Origin: Allomeiothermus sp035760705 | Lineage (GTDB): Bacteria > Deinococcota > Deinococci > Deinococcales > Thermaceae | Direction: 5' to 3' | DNA: 64,000 nucleotides | NCBI GenBank assembly: GCA_035760705.1 | Contig: DASTSL010000128.1 | Location: 19,515-83,514, forward strand | In this document: piece by piece, positions 33,206-41,363 of the stretch | How the letters are laid out: each line of letters starts with the position of its first letter | Numbering within the stretch: the first letter of the stretch is position 1 | Made by a program: the position numbers and the translations under genes | The notes under the pieces: generated by a model | The model's database searches: none | Seen by the model: only the letters and a program-made list of their open reading frames with translations | Told to the model about the DNA's origin: nothing

Positions 33206-33688
33206 ATGAAACTCGAGAGCGAAGTCAGCATCTTGATCCGAGCCCCGCTGGGGGTCGTCTGGGACACCTTCACCCGTTTCCACGAATGGCCTTTGTGGTC
33301 CTCCAACTTCAAACAGGTGGTGCGCCAGGACGGGGGCTGGCGTTTTGTCTACCGCGGAGCCCAGGACGTGGATTTGGTGTTCGTGCTGAAGGCCACCCGT
33401 CTGGAGCCGCAGCGCTTCATCGAGTTCGCCACCGTGAAAGGCTCCGCCCACACTGCCGAGGCCGCGGGCCGGGTGGAGTTCGAGGAGACCGATGAAGGAA
33501 CCCGGGTCACCCTGGAGGTACGGGCTGCCGGAGACCTGGGCTCCGGCCTGGCCCAGAAGCTCGCCGACTGGTGGGCTAGCGCGTTCGTGGAACCCGATAA
33601 AAACCTAAAGCTGATCCTCCAGGACTTGCAGACTTACCTCGAGGGCAAAACCTATACCGAGCCACTGCAAGCGCCGCCGACTTCATAG
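33206..33688 (+). CDS. SRPBCC-fold protein (cyclase/dehydrase type)
   Basis: A 160-residue START-like protein with ILIRAPLGVVWDTFTRFHEWP, GGWRFVYRGAQDVDLVFVLKATRLEPQRFIEF and a helix at the end. The ATG at 33206 follows GGAGG. It resembles the upstream SRPBCC gene at 32596; the pair may form a tandem duplication. Confidence 0.82.
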   Translation: MKLESEVSILIRAPLGVVWDTFTRFHEWPLWSSNFKQVVRQDGGWRFVYRGAQDVDLVFVLKATRLEPQRFIEFATVKGSAHTAEAAGRVEFEETDEGTRVTLEVRAAGDLGSGLAQKLADWWASAFVEPDKNLKLILQDLQTYLEGKTYTEPLQAPPTS

Positions 33689-33700
33689 CGCAGGATCAGG

Positions 33701-34230
33701 ATGAGCCGCGCGGGATATGCCGAGCTGTACCGGGGGGTGGATTTCCGCCGCCACCCCGAGCGTTACCGGGTCGGCAAAGGGGAGCAGGGGGTGCTTTTGG
33801 CCGAGCCTTATAAGAGCGAGCTGTTGCCCCACTGGCGCTTTCGCACCCCGGAGGTTGCTCTGGCTCGGCCCAGGCTATCTTCGGCCTTTACCAAGCCTAC
33901 AAGGCTCGAGGTGACTTCGTGGGGATGGACATGGCTCGCAAGTTCTTGCAGATGGGGTATACCCGCGCGCGCCGCTACGTCAACCACCGCGGAGGGCGGA
34001 AGTACCAAGGGCCGGTGCCGCCCGAGCGGCGCGGTCAGAGCGGGGCCTGGGGCCGGGCGGTTCGCCCGCTCGAGCCCGACTTGGCCAAGGCCGAAGCGGC
34101 CCGGATCTTCTACCGCTTTTACCAGCAGGTGTTGCAAGACCCCCAGTATCAACGCCGCAAGGCCGATCACCTCGAGCGTTTCGAACGTCCGGCCATGCGC
34201 GCCGACCGGCCCAAGGAGACCGCCCCGTGA
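33701..34230 (+). pseudogene. DUF4385 protein with a single-base frameshift
   Basis: The first part (YRVGKGEQGVLLAEPYKSEL, LPHWRFRTPEVALA) is followed, in another frame, by QAIFGLYQAYKARGDFVGMD and MARKFLQMGYTRARRYVNH, exactly as in DUF4385 proteins. The shift lies near 33868, where one G appears to be missing (GCTCGGCC should read GCTCGGGCC). Correcting it gives a length divisible by three. It overlaps the start of the UvsE gene by 4 bp. Decayed gene or sequence error. Confidence 0.75.
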
Positions 34231-35171
34231 ACCCTGACCTCCCTCCCCGTCAGCCCCCGCCGAACCTGGGGCTGGTGTGCATCACCCACAGCCAGGCCGT
34301 GCGCTACCGCACCCTGACCCTCTCGCGCTACAAGTACCTGCCTCAAGGCGAGCGGCCCCGGGTGCTGGAGAACCTCTACCGCCACAACCTGGAGGTGCTG
34401 CGCAAGGCTCTCCATTTCTGCGCCGGGAAGGAAATCCGCTTGTACCGGGTCACCTCGGTCTTGTTCCCCCTCAGCGACCTGGCCGACGGGTTGGGGGAGA
34501 GCATCCTCGAGACCCTGACCGCAGAGTTGGCCGGGGTCGGTCGGCTGGCGTCCCAACTCGGCATCCGGATGGTGCTCCACCCCGACCAGTACGTGGTGCT
34601 GAGTTCGGACGCGGGCGCGGTGGTGGAAAACAGCATCCGGGTGCTCGAGCACCACGCCTGGGTCTTCGACTTGTTTGGCCTGCCCCGCTCCCCCTGGGCG
34701 GCCATCAACATCCACGGTGGCAAGGCCGGGAAGGCCGAGCAACTGGTACGGGTGATCGGCCAGTTGGCGGCGGGGGTGCGCTCGCGCCTATGTCTGGAGA
34801 ACGACGAGCGGGCTTACGGGGCCGGGGAGATCCTGGAGGTCTGCCAACGCAGCGGGGTGCCGATGATCTTCGACGCCCACCACCACGTGGTCAAGGAGCG
34901 CCTGGGCGGTTTCGACGACCCCAGCATCGCCGAGCTGGTCCGCCTGGCTTGCCTGACCTGGCCGGATCCCAGCTGGCAGATTGTCCACCTCTCCAACGGG
35001 CGCCGGGGGCCACAGGATAGCGCGCATCACGACCTGGTGCTCGAGGTTCCCCCCAGCTACCACACGGTGCCCTGGATCGAGGTCGAGGCCAAGGGCAAGG
35101 AGGTGGCGATCGCCCACCTCCAGACCTACTGGCCCGGATCGCGAGTGCTCGAGCCCGCGCCCGCGCGTTAG
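34227..35171 (+). CDS. uvsE: UV damage endonuclease UvsE (UVDE)
   Basis: A 314-residue TIM-barrel nuclease that incises next to UV photoproducts independently of UvrABC. The metal-site motifs HPDQY, LENDE and DAHHH are all present in order. The GTG at 34227 overlaps the stop of the preceding gene (GTGA), so the two are coupled. It ends the plus-strand stress operon started at 31430. Confidence 0.92.
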   Translation: MNPDLPPRQPPPNLGLVCITHSQAVRYRTLTLSRYKYLPQGERPRVLENLYRHNLEVLRKALHFCAGKEIRLYRVTSVLFPLSDLADGLGESILETLTAELAGVGRLASQLGIRMVLHPDQYVVLSSDAGAVVENSIRVLEHHAWVFDLFGLPRSPWAAINIHGGKAGKAEQLVRVIGQLAAGVRSRLCLENDERAYGAGEILEVCQRSGVPMIFDAHHHVVKERLGGFDDPSIAELVRLACLTWPDPSWQIVHLSNGRRGPQDSAHHDLVLEVPPSYHTVPWIEVEAKGKEVAIAHLQTYWPGSRVLEPAPAR

Positions 35172-35199
35172 GGGCGTCGTGGGGGTTGGGGGGCTATTT

Positions 35200-35231
35200 T
35201 TCAGCTTCCCATCAGCCGCGAGGGCTATCCT
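35200..35231 (+). promoter_or_regulatory. 11-bp tandem repeat array 17 (two units) plus -10
   Basis: TTCAG at 35200 and ATCAG at 35211 precede TATCCT at 35226, 15 nt after the last half-site. The shortest array, but the spacing rule holds. It drives the ChaB-like gene. Confidence 0.55.
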
Positions 35232-35252
35232 CTCGCTCGAAGGAGGGACAAG

Positions 35253-35456
35253 ATGCCTTGGAACAGCCAGAACTACCCGGATTCGCTCAAGAATTTCACC
35301 CCCGAGGTGCGGGAGAAGGCCATCGAGATCGCCAACGCCCTGCTCGAGGAGGGCCACGACGAAAGCAGCGCCATCGCCATCGCCACCGACCGAGCCAAGG
35401 ACTGGGCCGAGCGCCGGGGCATCCCGGTGCGCCAAGACGAAGTGGGTCGCTCCTGA
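35253..35456 (+). CDS. ChaB-domain small protein
   Basis: A 67-residue protein matching the ChaB domain: MPWNSQNYPDSLKNFTPEVR, AIEIANALLEEGHDESSAIAI and AKDWAERRG. ChaB was named as a cation-transport regulator, but related domains occur in many stress genes. An AAGGAGGG ribosome site precedes the ATG. A hairpin follows. Confidence 0.85.
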   Translation: MPWNSQNYPDSLKNFTPEVREKAIEIANALLEEGHDESSAIAIATDRAKDWAERRGIPVRQDEVGRS

Positions 35457-35482
35457 ATGGGGTTCCTGTCCTGGCCCAAGCG

Positions 35483-35510
35483 AACAGGCCGCCCGGTTGG
35501 GCGGCCTGTT
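35483..35510 (+). terminator. Hairpin after the ChaB gene
   Basis: 12-bp stem AACAGGCCGCCC/GGGCGGCCTGTT with a 4-nt loop; no T-run. Confidence 0.6.
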
Positions 35511-35537
35511 GGTGAGCCTAGGGGGGTTCGGCTTAGC

Positions 35538-35876
35538 TCAAGCCTCGAGCACCTTGCGGCAGGCGGCCACGCAAGCCCGGCAGGCCTCGGCGCACTCCCG
35601 GCAGCGCTCGTGATGGGCGTGACGTTCGCACTCAGCGGCACAGGTCTCGCAGAGCCCCACGCACAACGTCAGCCAGCCCCCGCTCAGGTGGCTGTCCCGC
35701 AGAAGGGCTCGAGCCGTGCCCAAGCAGGCCTCGGCGCACTCCAGGTCCAGCCGAATGCATTCCCGCAGATCGGCCACGGTGGGTTCTTGCAGACAGCCCG
35801 CCGCGCAGCGCTCGCACTCCTGGAAGCAGCGTTGCAGGGCCTGAATGGCCCGCTCGATTTTGGGTTCGGCGATCAT
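35538..35876 (-). CDS. Csp-type four-helix copper-binding protein
   Basis: A 112-residue helical protein with 13 cysteines at regular spacing (QRCFQECERCAAGCL, CIRLDLECAEACLG, LCVGLCETCAAECERHAHHERC, CRACVAAC), the DUF326/Csp layout that binds many Cu(I) ions in the helix-bundle core. GGAGGAA precedes the ATG. Directly downstream of an SDR stress gene on the same strand. Confidence 0.88.
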   Translation of the reverse strand: MIAEPKIERAIQALQRCFQECERCAAGCLQEPTVADLRECIRLDLECAEACLGTARALLRDSHLSGGWLTLCVGLCETCAAECERHAHHERCRECAEACRACVAACRKVLEA

Positions 35877-35886
35877 GGGATTCCTC

Positions 35887-36729
<843 letters not shown>

Positions 36730-36759
36730 ACCCACCTCCTTGGATCCAACTGCTGATGG

Positions 36760-36813
36760 AGTATGGGCGCTCGCTCTGAAGCGGGTTTGAACCCCCCCTG
36801 AGCCTGGCCTGAG
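36760..36813 (-). promoter_or_regulatory. 11-bp tandem repeat array 18 plus -10 (SDR-Csp)
   Basis: CTGAA, TTGAA, CTGAG and CTGAG start at 36776, 36787, 36798 and 36809. CATACT (36760-36765, minus strand) lies 15 nt after the last. Back-to-back with array 19. Confidence 0.7.
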
Positions 36814-36829
36814 CGAGAGGCCGAAGCTC

Positions 36830-36883
36830 GTCAACTCGGTCTCAGCCATTTGTCAGTAGGGCCTCAGGTGCAGGGGGTATCTT
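36830..36883 (+). promoter_or_regulatory. 11-bp tandem repeat array 19 plus -10
   Basis: GTCAA, CTCAG, GTCAG and CTCAG start at 36830, 36841, 36852 and 36863. TATCTT starts at 36878, 15 nt after the last. The gene starts at 36907 with a strong ribosome site. Confidence 0.7.
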
Positions 36884-36906
36884 CGCCGCAAAAAAGGAGG
36901 GTAAAG

Positions 36907-37203
36907 ATGCCGCGCGGGGATAAATCCGCCTACACCGATAAACAAAAGCGCAAGGCCGAGCACATCGAGGAGGGTTACCGCGAACGCGGGACGAGCGAGG
37001 ACCGGGCCGAGCAGATCGCCTGGGCTACGGTGAACAAACAGGATGGAGGCGGCAAGAAGTCGGGGTCGGGGCGGGGTCGCAGCACCCGCTCGAGTTCCAA
37101 GGCGAGCGGCTCGAAGTCCAAGGGCGAGACCTCCCGGACCCGTAGCGAGGCGGCCAAGAAGGGTTGGGAAACCCGCCGCCGCAAGGCCGCCGGGTCCCGC
37201 TGA
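36907..37203 (+). CDS. Lys/Arg-rich stress protein (plasmid-stabilisation-like)
   Basis: A 98-residue basic, disordered protein beginning MPRGDKSAYTDKQKRKAEHI, then EQIAWATVNKQDGG, a type often annotated as plasmid stabilisation or KGG protein. AAAGGAGGG lies 8 nt before the ATG. The C-terminal half is Ser/Lys/Arg-rich (SRTRSEAAKKGWETRRRKAA). The biological role is not known. Confidence 0.8.
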   Translation: MPRGDKSAYTDKQKRKAEHIEEGYRERGTSEDRAEQIAWATVNKQDGGGKKSGSGRGRSTRSSSKASGSKSKGETSRTRSEAAKKGWETRRRKAAGSR

Positions 37204-37280
37204 GCCACAACTAGCTCGCTCGAGCGCCCCACGAAGTGCGGGACGCGCTGTTCGCTCAGGTATCCGCCCTGGTTCACGGT

Positions 37281-38483
37281 TCAGCGTTCAAACCTAAACA
37301 CCTGTCGGTCGGGGTTCTCCCGGCCCAGGTAGAGGTCGCGCACGATCTGGGCACCCACCACGCTGTAGGTGATCCCGTTGCCGCCGTAACCCAGCACGAA
37401 GTAGGCCCTGGGGATCTCCGGGCTCTCCCCGATGTAGGCCAGCCCGTCCTTGGTCTCGCCGAAGGTGCCGCCCCAGGAAAAGGCCGTCTCCAGGGGGATC
37501 GCGGGGAAGATTTCGGCGAAGCGTTGCTCGAGCCTGCGCTGTTTGCGGGGGATTCGTCGCTCTCGGCTCTCCAGCGTCAGATAAGGGTCGTCCTCGCCGC
37601 CCACCATCACCCGCCGATCCTGGGTGGCGCGAAGGTACAGATAGGGCCGGGCGGTCTCCCAGATCAGGGTCTGCTCGAGCCAGCCGAGGTCGACGGGGAG
37701 CGGCTCGCTCACCAGGGCGTAGGTGTTTTTGAGCCGGGCCAGGGGTTGCTTCAGGTATTGCTGGCTCTCGTACCCGGCGGCAAAGACCATCCGCCGGGCC
37801 CGTACGGTGGATTCGCGGTTGGTCTGCAACACCACCTCCTCGCCCCGATACTCCCAGCCCCTCACCTCGGTGCGGTCGTAGACCCGTAGCCCCTTGCGCT
37901 GCCCCTCCGCCAGCAACTGGTGGGTGAAGCGGTAGGGGTCCATCTCGGCGGCCTGGCGCGAGAAGAGGGCTGCCGGGCGGCTGAAGCCCGTCCGCTCGAG
38001 CACCTCCCCGCCGGGCCAGAACTCCACCTCGAGGCCGATCCGCCGCCGGGCTCGGGCTTCGGCCTCGAGGACCCTCACATCGCGGGGCCGGGAGGCCAGG
38101 TACAGGCTGGTCTTGCGCTGGAAGCTACAGTGCTCCCCCAGCCCGCACACCAACCCCTCGAGCTGATCGATGGCCTGGTAGCAGAGCCGGTAAGCCCGAG
38201 CGGCGTCGGCTTCCCCCACCATCCCCATCAGGTCCACCAGATGGGTGTCGATCTCGTATTGCAGCAGGGCGGTGGAGGCACTGGTGCTGCCCTTGGCGAT
38301 GTCGCGCTTGTCCAGCACCACCGTGTCTATCCCCACGCTCACCAGGTAGTGGGCCACCAGCGCCCCGGTGATGCCCCCGCCGATCACCGCGACCTCACAG
38401 ATCAGGTCCTGCTCGAGGGGTGGATAGACCCCTAGCAGCCCGTTCTTGATCGGCCAGAAGGCCTGACCGGAGCGTAAATCCAT
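37281..38483 (-). CDS. FAD-dependent oxidoreductase (D-amino-acid-oxidase fold)
   Basis: A 400-residue flavoenzyme of the DAO superfamily. The FAD motif VIGGGITGALVAHYL lies near residue 33, and the C-terminal binding region reads FVLGYGGNGITYSVVGAQIV. A disulfide or Rieske domain that would make it a full glycine/glycerol-3-phosphate enzyme is missing. The substrate is unknown. Confidence 0.85.
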   Translation of the reverse strand: MDLRSGQAFWPIKNGLLGVYPPLEQDLICEVAVIGGGITGALVAHYLVSVGIDTVVLDKRDIAKGSTSASTALLQYEIDTHLVDLMGMVGEADAARAYRLCYQAIDQLEGLVCGLGEHCSFQRKTSLYLASRPRDVRVLEAEARARRRIGLEVEFWPGGEVLERTGFSRPAALFSRQAAEMDPYRFTHQLLAEGQRKGLRVYDRTEVRGWEYRGEEVVLQTNRESTVRARRMVFAAGYESQQYLKQPLARLKNTYALVSEPLPVDLGWLEQTLIWETARPYLYLRATQDRRVMVGGEDDPYLTLESRERRIPRKQRRLEQRFAEIFPAIPLETAFSWGGTFGETKDGLAYIGESPEIPRAYFVLGYGGNGITYSVVGAQIVRDLYLGRENPDRQVFRFER

Positions 38484-38492
38484 GTTACCCGC

Positions 38493-39074
38493 TCACTCCC
38501 ACTCCAGCCGGGCCGAGTCGATGCCATAGGCGCGGGCGGGCTCGTGGTGGTGGACCAGCACGTCCACCCGCAGCCGGAAGCGGCGGTTCATGGTGTCGTT
38601 GACGACCACCCGCAGCACCCGACCGTCGGGAAAACGCAGCTTGGCGCGCTTCCCACAGCGGCGCCGATTACCCTCATAGAACAAATCCCGCGAGAGGGCC
38701 ACCTGCACCCAGGGGCGCAGGTTGCGGCCACAGGCCGCGATATCCGGGGTGATGTCGGTCTGGCCGGGCAGGGCTTGGTAGTAGGTCACCTGAACCGGTA
38801 AGCCCTCCGCGGGGGGCTCGGGAGGAGGGGGTGGGCTCGCCGGGTCGGGGGGTTCCGGCGAGCCCAGGATTTCCGCCGATGCCGGGTCAGGAACCGATTG
38901 GGGCACGTGGCGGAGGTGGATCAGCTTGGCTTGGGGGGTGAGGGACTGCCGAACTACCGACGGAGGTTGGTCGGGGGTGGCGCTCGGGGGGTGGATCCAG
39001 GTGTAGCTCATGCCAAAACCGATGAAGAGCACCAGCCAAACCCGCAGGGGCAACGACAGCTCGTGGAATGCCAT
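38493..39074 (-). CDS. Membrane-anchored double-psi beta-barrel protein
   Basis: A 193-residue protein: an N-terminal membrane helix (VWLVLFIGFGMSYTWI), a proline-rich spacer (EPPDPASPPPPPEPP) and a C-terminal domain (RCGKRAKLRFPDGRVLRVVV, NDTMNRRFRLRVDVLV) resembling the RlpA/3D double-psi beta-barrel. The ATG at 39074 follows GGAGCGAGG. Likely cell-wall-facing. Its array 20 promoter lies 260 bp upstream. Confidence 0.65.
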   Translation of the reverse strand: MAFHELSLPLRVWLVLFIGFGMSYTWIHPPSATPDQPPSVVRQSLTPQAKLIHLRHVPQSVPDPASAEILGSPEPPDPASPPPPPEPPAEGLPVQVTYYQALPGQTDITPDIAACGRNLRPWVQVALSRDLFYEGNRRRCGKRAKLRFPDGRVLRVVVNDTMNRRFRLRVDVLVHHHEPARAYGIDSARLEWE

Positions 39075-39331
39075 GACCTCGCTCCAATCGCGCTTCTCGC
39101 CCAAGCTTGGCCGCTGTGGACCTCGACCGGCAAATCTGCCGACCCGCGCGAAAAGCGCCTCGAAACACAGACGCCGCCTTAGCGACGGCGCCAATCCTCT
39201 AAGTGCGCCCACGAATGAAAGGGTGGGGTTGAGCGGCGGAAGGGTGAATTCTGAGATTTGCAGCGGCGTATCCTCGAGTCCAGCCCCCCCACCCGGCGTG
39301 TTCCTATCGTGGAGGTACTTAGCTGAGCCCC

Positions 39332-39385
39332 AAGGTGCAGCCTCGAGCTTTGCCCCAGTTGAAAAGAGGCTGAAAATTTGCTGAG
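39332..39385 (-). promoter_or_regulatory. 11-bp tandem repeat array 20 plus -10-like
   Basis: CTTTG, TTGAA, CTGAA and CTGAG start at 39348, 39359, 39370 and 39381. CACCTT (39332-39337, minus strand) lies 15 nt after the last. The outermost unit is imperfect. Confidence 0.5.
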
Positions 39386-39400
39386 GGAAATTCCAGGAAT

Positions 39401-39429
39401 AAAGAAACCCCCAGGCAGGCTCCCGGGGG
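39401..39429 (-). terminator. Rho-independent terminator of the response-regulator gene
   Basis: On the minus strand, a CCCCC/GGGGG stem with a partly paired loop followed by TTTCTTTATT. Confidence 0.75.
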
Positions 39430-39447
39430 CGATAGCCAAAGTTTGGC

Positions 39448-40122
39448 TTATTTTTCGCGCAACACGTAACCGGCCCCGCGAATGGTCTGGATCAGCCGGG
39501 ATTCCCCTCCAGCCTCGAGCTTCTGGCGGAGCTGTTTCACGTAAACTTCCACCACGTTGGCGTCGCCAAAAAAGTCGGTCCCCCAGACCTTATCCAGCAA
39601 AAGGTGCTTGTTCATCACCCGGTCGGGGTTTTCCATGAAGGTTTGCAAGAGCCGGAATTCCAAGCTGGTGAGGGTAATGTCCCGCGCGCCGCGCCGTACG
39701 GTGAAGGCCTCGGTGTTCATCTCCAAATCGGCGAAGCGCAACACGCTGGGGGCCTCGGCCTGGTGGCGGCGCAAGAGGCTGCGGATACGGGCCACCAGCA
39801 CCTCGAAGCTGATCGGCTTGGTCACGTAGTCGTCGGCCCCGGTATCGAGGCCCTTGATCTGATCCTCGGGAGCGTCCTTGGCGGTGAGCATGATCACCGG
39901 CAGCTTTTCATCGGCGGTGCGCAGGCGCTTCAAGACCTCGAGACCGTCAATTCCCGGCATCATCACGTCCAAGATCACCAGGTCGGGGTATTTCTCGCGG
40001 GCCTTGGAGAGCCCCACCTCCCCCGACTCGGCCACCTCTACCGCATAGCCTTCATAGGACAGGCCGCGTTTGAGGAAATTCCCCACGCTCGGGTCATCGT
40101 CGATCACCAAGATGCGTTGCAT
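39448..40122 (-). CDS. OmpR/PhoB-family response regulator
   Basis: A 224-residue regulator with a receiver domain (RILVIDDDPSVGN, LVILDVMMPGIDGLEVL with the phosphorylated Asp, VIMLTAKDAPEDQIKGL, GADDYVTKP) and a C-terminal OmpR-type winged helix (LTSLEFRLLQTFMENPDRVM, VWGTDFFGDANVVEVYVKQLRQKLE). The start is the ATG at 40122, about 8 nt after a TATATAAC -10-like box, so the mRNA may be leaderless. There is no adjacent kinase. PhoB/OmpR proteins bind tandem 11-bp direct repeats, so this gene is the best local candidate to act on the 23 arrays. That link is inference only. Confidence 0.9.
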   Translation of the reverse strand: MQRILVIDDDPSVGNFLKRGLSYEGYAVEVAESGEVGLSKAREKYPDLVILDVMMPGIDGLEVLKRLRTADEKLPVIMLTAKDAPEDQIKGLDTGADDYVTKPISFEVLVARIRSLLRRHQAEAPSVLRFADLEMNTEAFTVRRGARDITLTSLEFRLLQTFMENPDRVMNKHLLLDKVWGTDFFGDANVVEVYVKQLRQKLEAGGESRLIQTIRGAGYVLREK

Positions 40123-40284
40123 AAGTCTTGTTATATATAACCCGCCAATGAAACGCAAACCGTTTTTGATTCGGTGCGTGCTGGCCGGGTTTTTCAAAGG
40201 ATGTACCGCGCTTTTCGATCCGGGTATGGAAAAAGATTAAGCGCGGGGTTAGCGGGGCTTTAGGCCGGTCGCCGGGTCTATGCA

Positions 40285-40338
40285 CTCAGCACCTGCTCAG
40301 CCAAGCCACAGGGGGTTTTCAGAGCTTCTTCTTAGCGT
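40285..40338 (+). promoter_or_regulatory. 11-bp tandem repeat array 21 plus -10 (GlsB)
   Basis: CTCAG, CTCAG, CACAG and TTCAG start at 40285, 40296, 40307 and 40318. TAGCGT starts at 40333, 15 nt after the last. Confidence 0.75.
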
Positions 40339-40386
40339 AATGGCCAAGCGACCGTTAACCGGCGCTGTCTGAAAAGGAGGCAGTGT

Positions 40387-40650
40387 ATGGACTGGATCAT
40401 CGCCATTCTGGTAGGTGCGCTAATCGGTTGGTTGGCTAGCTTGATCATGGGGACCGATGCCCGGCAGGGTGCGCTGGCCAACATCATCATCGGTATCGTG
40501 GGCTCGGCCTTGGGCCGCTGGCTGTTCGCGGACGTGTTGGGGATTGGCGGCGCGGCAGCGGCAGGTGGCTTCAGTCTCATCGGCGTGCTGTGGGGGGTGT
40601 TGGGGGCGATCGTACTGATCTTTATTCTACGGGCGGTACGGGTACTCTAG
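40387..40650 (+). CDS. GlsB/YeaQ/YmgE-family stress membrane protein
   Basis: An 87-residue protein with three hydrophobic helices and the family pattern IAILVGALIGWLASLIMGTDA, NIIIGIVGSALGRWLF, GVLWGVLGAIVLIFILRAV. AAAGGAGG precedes the ATG. These proteins are general-stress membrane proteins in many bacteria. Array 21 lies just upstream. Confidence 0.9.
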   Translation: MDWIIAILVGALIGWLASLIMGTDARQGALANIIIGIVGSALGRWLFADVLGIGGAAAAGGFSLIGVLWGVLGAIVLIFILRAVRVL

Positions 40651-40784
40651 CCCTCTACGACTTACCGATTCGCAACATTATCCCTACGTTGGCTCCCCTC
40701 GAGGGAGCCAACACGTCTGAAAGCCATCTCAGGCGAAATCAAAAGCACCCGTGCTAGACATATAGGAACCCGAAGGAGGAATTC

Positions 40785-41363
40785 ATGTATAAGGCTGAGG
40801 CCAGCACCATAGTTCCCGCCGACATCGGTACGGTCTGGACCTATATCTCCAACTACCAAAACTTCGACCAGTTTATGTCCCACGTGGAAAAAGTGACCAT
40901 GCTGGGGGATCGCACCTCCGAGTGGAGGTTGCGCGGGCCGCTGGGTATCCCGGTCACCTGGAAGGCCGTGACCACGGTGATGAACCCGGCCCGCGAGCTG
41001 GCCTGGCAGTCGGTGGAGGGCTCGATCAAGACCCAGGGCCACATCCAAGTCGAGCCGGAAGGGGACCACACCCGCATCGAGGTCTGCATCGAATACACCC
41101 CGCCCGGCGGGGCGGTAGGGGAGGCCTTCGCCAGCCTGTTTAAAAACCCCCAGAAGATGCTCGAGCACGACCTGGAGAACCTACGCGAGATCATCGCGAG
41201 CTGGCCCGCGCACGAGCGCACCCAGCCCGACCCGGCGGTGGACTCGGTGACCAAGAAAGCCGAGCCCACCCGCTCCCCCGAAACTGACGAACCGGCCTCG
41301 CCCACCGCTTCCTCCACCCCTAACCCCCTCGAGTCGGAACTGGTGAAAAAAAAAGAGAGCTGA
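40785..41363 (+). CDS. SRPBCC-fold protein with Pro/Thr/Ser tail
   Basis: A 192-residue protein. Residues 1-150 are a START-like fold (STIVPADIGTVWTYISNYQNF, LGIPVTWKAVTTVMNPA, VCIEYTPPGGAVGEAFASLF) very close to the paralog at 12771. The rest is a disordered linker (EPTRSPETDEPASPTASSTP) ending LVKKKES at a run of nine A. The next gene overlaps it and lacks a normal start. I could not find an 11-bp array before it; the upstream sequence has one CTCAG and a TAGACA box. Confidence 0.85.
   Translation: MYKAEASTIVPADIGTVWTYISNYQNFDQFMSHVEKVTMLGDRTSEWRLRGPLGIPVTWKAVTTVMNPARELAWQSVEGSIKTQGHIQVEPEGDHTRIEVCIEYTPPGGAVGEAFASLFKNPQKMLEHDLENLREIIASWPAHERTQPDPAVDSVTKKAEPTRSPETDEPASPTASSTPNPLESELVKKKES
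41346..41354 (+). other. A9 homopolymer, possible slippage site
   Basis: Nine consecutive A near the end of the SRPBCC frame. An extra A in the transcript would join SRPBCC to the lipid-kinase frame without a stop, giving an open length divisible by three. A run of nine A causes programmed transcriptional slippage in Thermus thermophilus dnaX. Confidence 0.5.

Larger units (their letters stand above)
39075..39447. other. Intergenic region: leader, array 20 and terminator
   Basis: No gene is supported. On the minus strand the interval carries a leader of about 260 nt for the 38493 gene, array 20 (39332-39385) and the terminator of the response-regulator gene (39401-39429). Confidence 0.6.

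Noticed and set aside
40728..40760. 11-bp array before the SRPBCC gene at 40785
   Set aside because: Only one CTCAG is present and the spacing to a possible TAGACA box does not fit the rule, so I did not count it.
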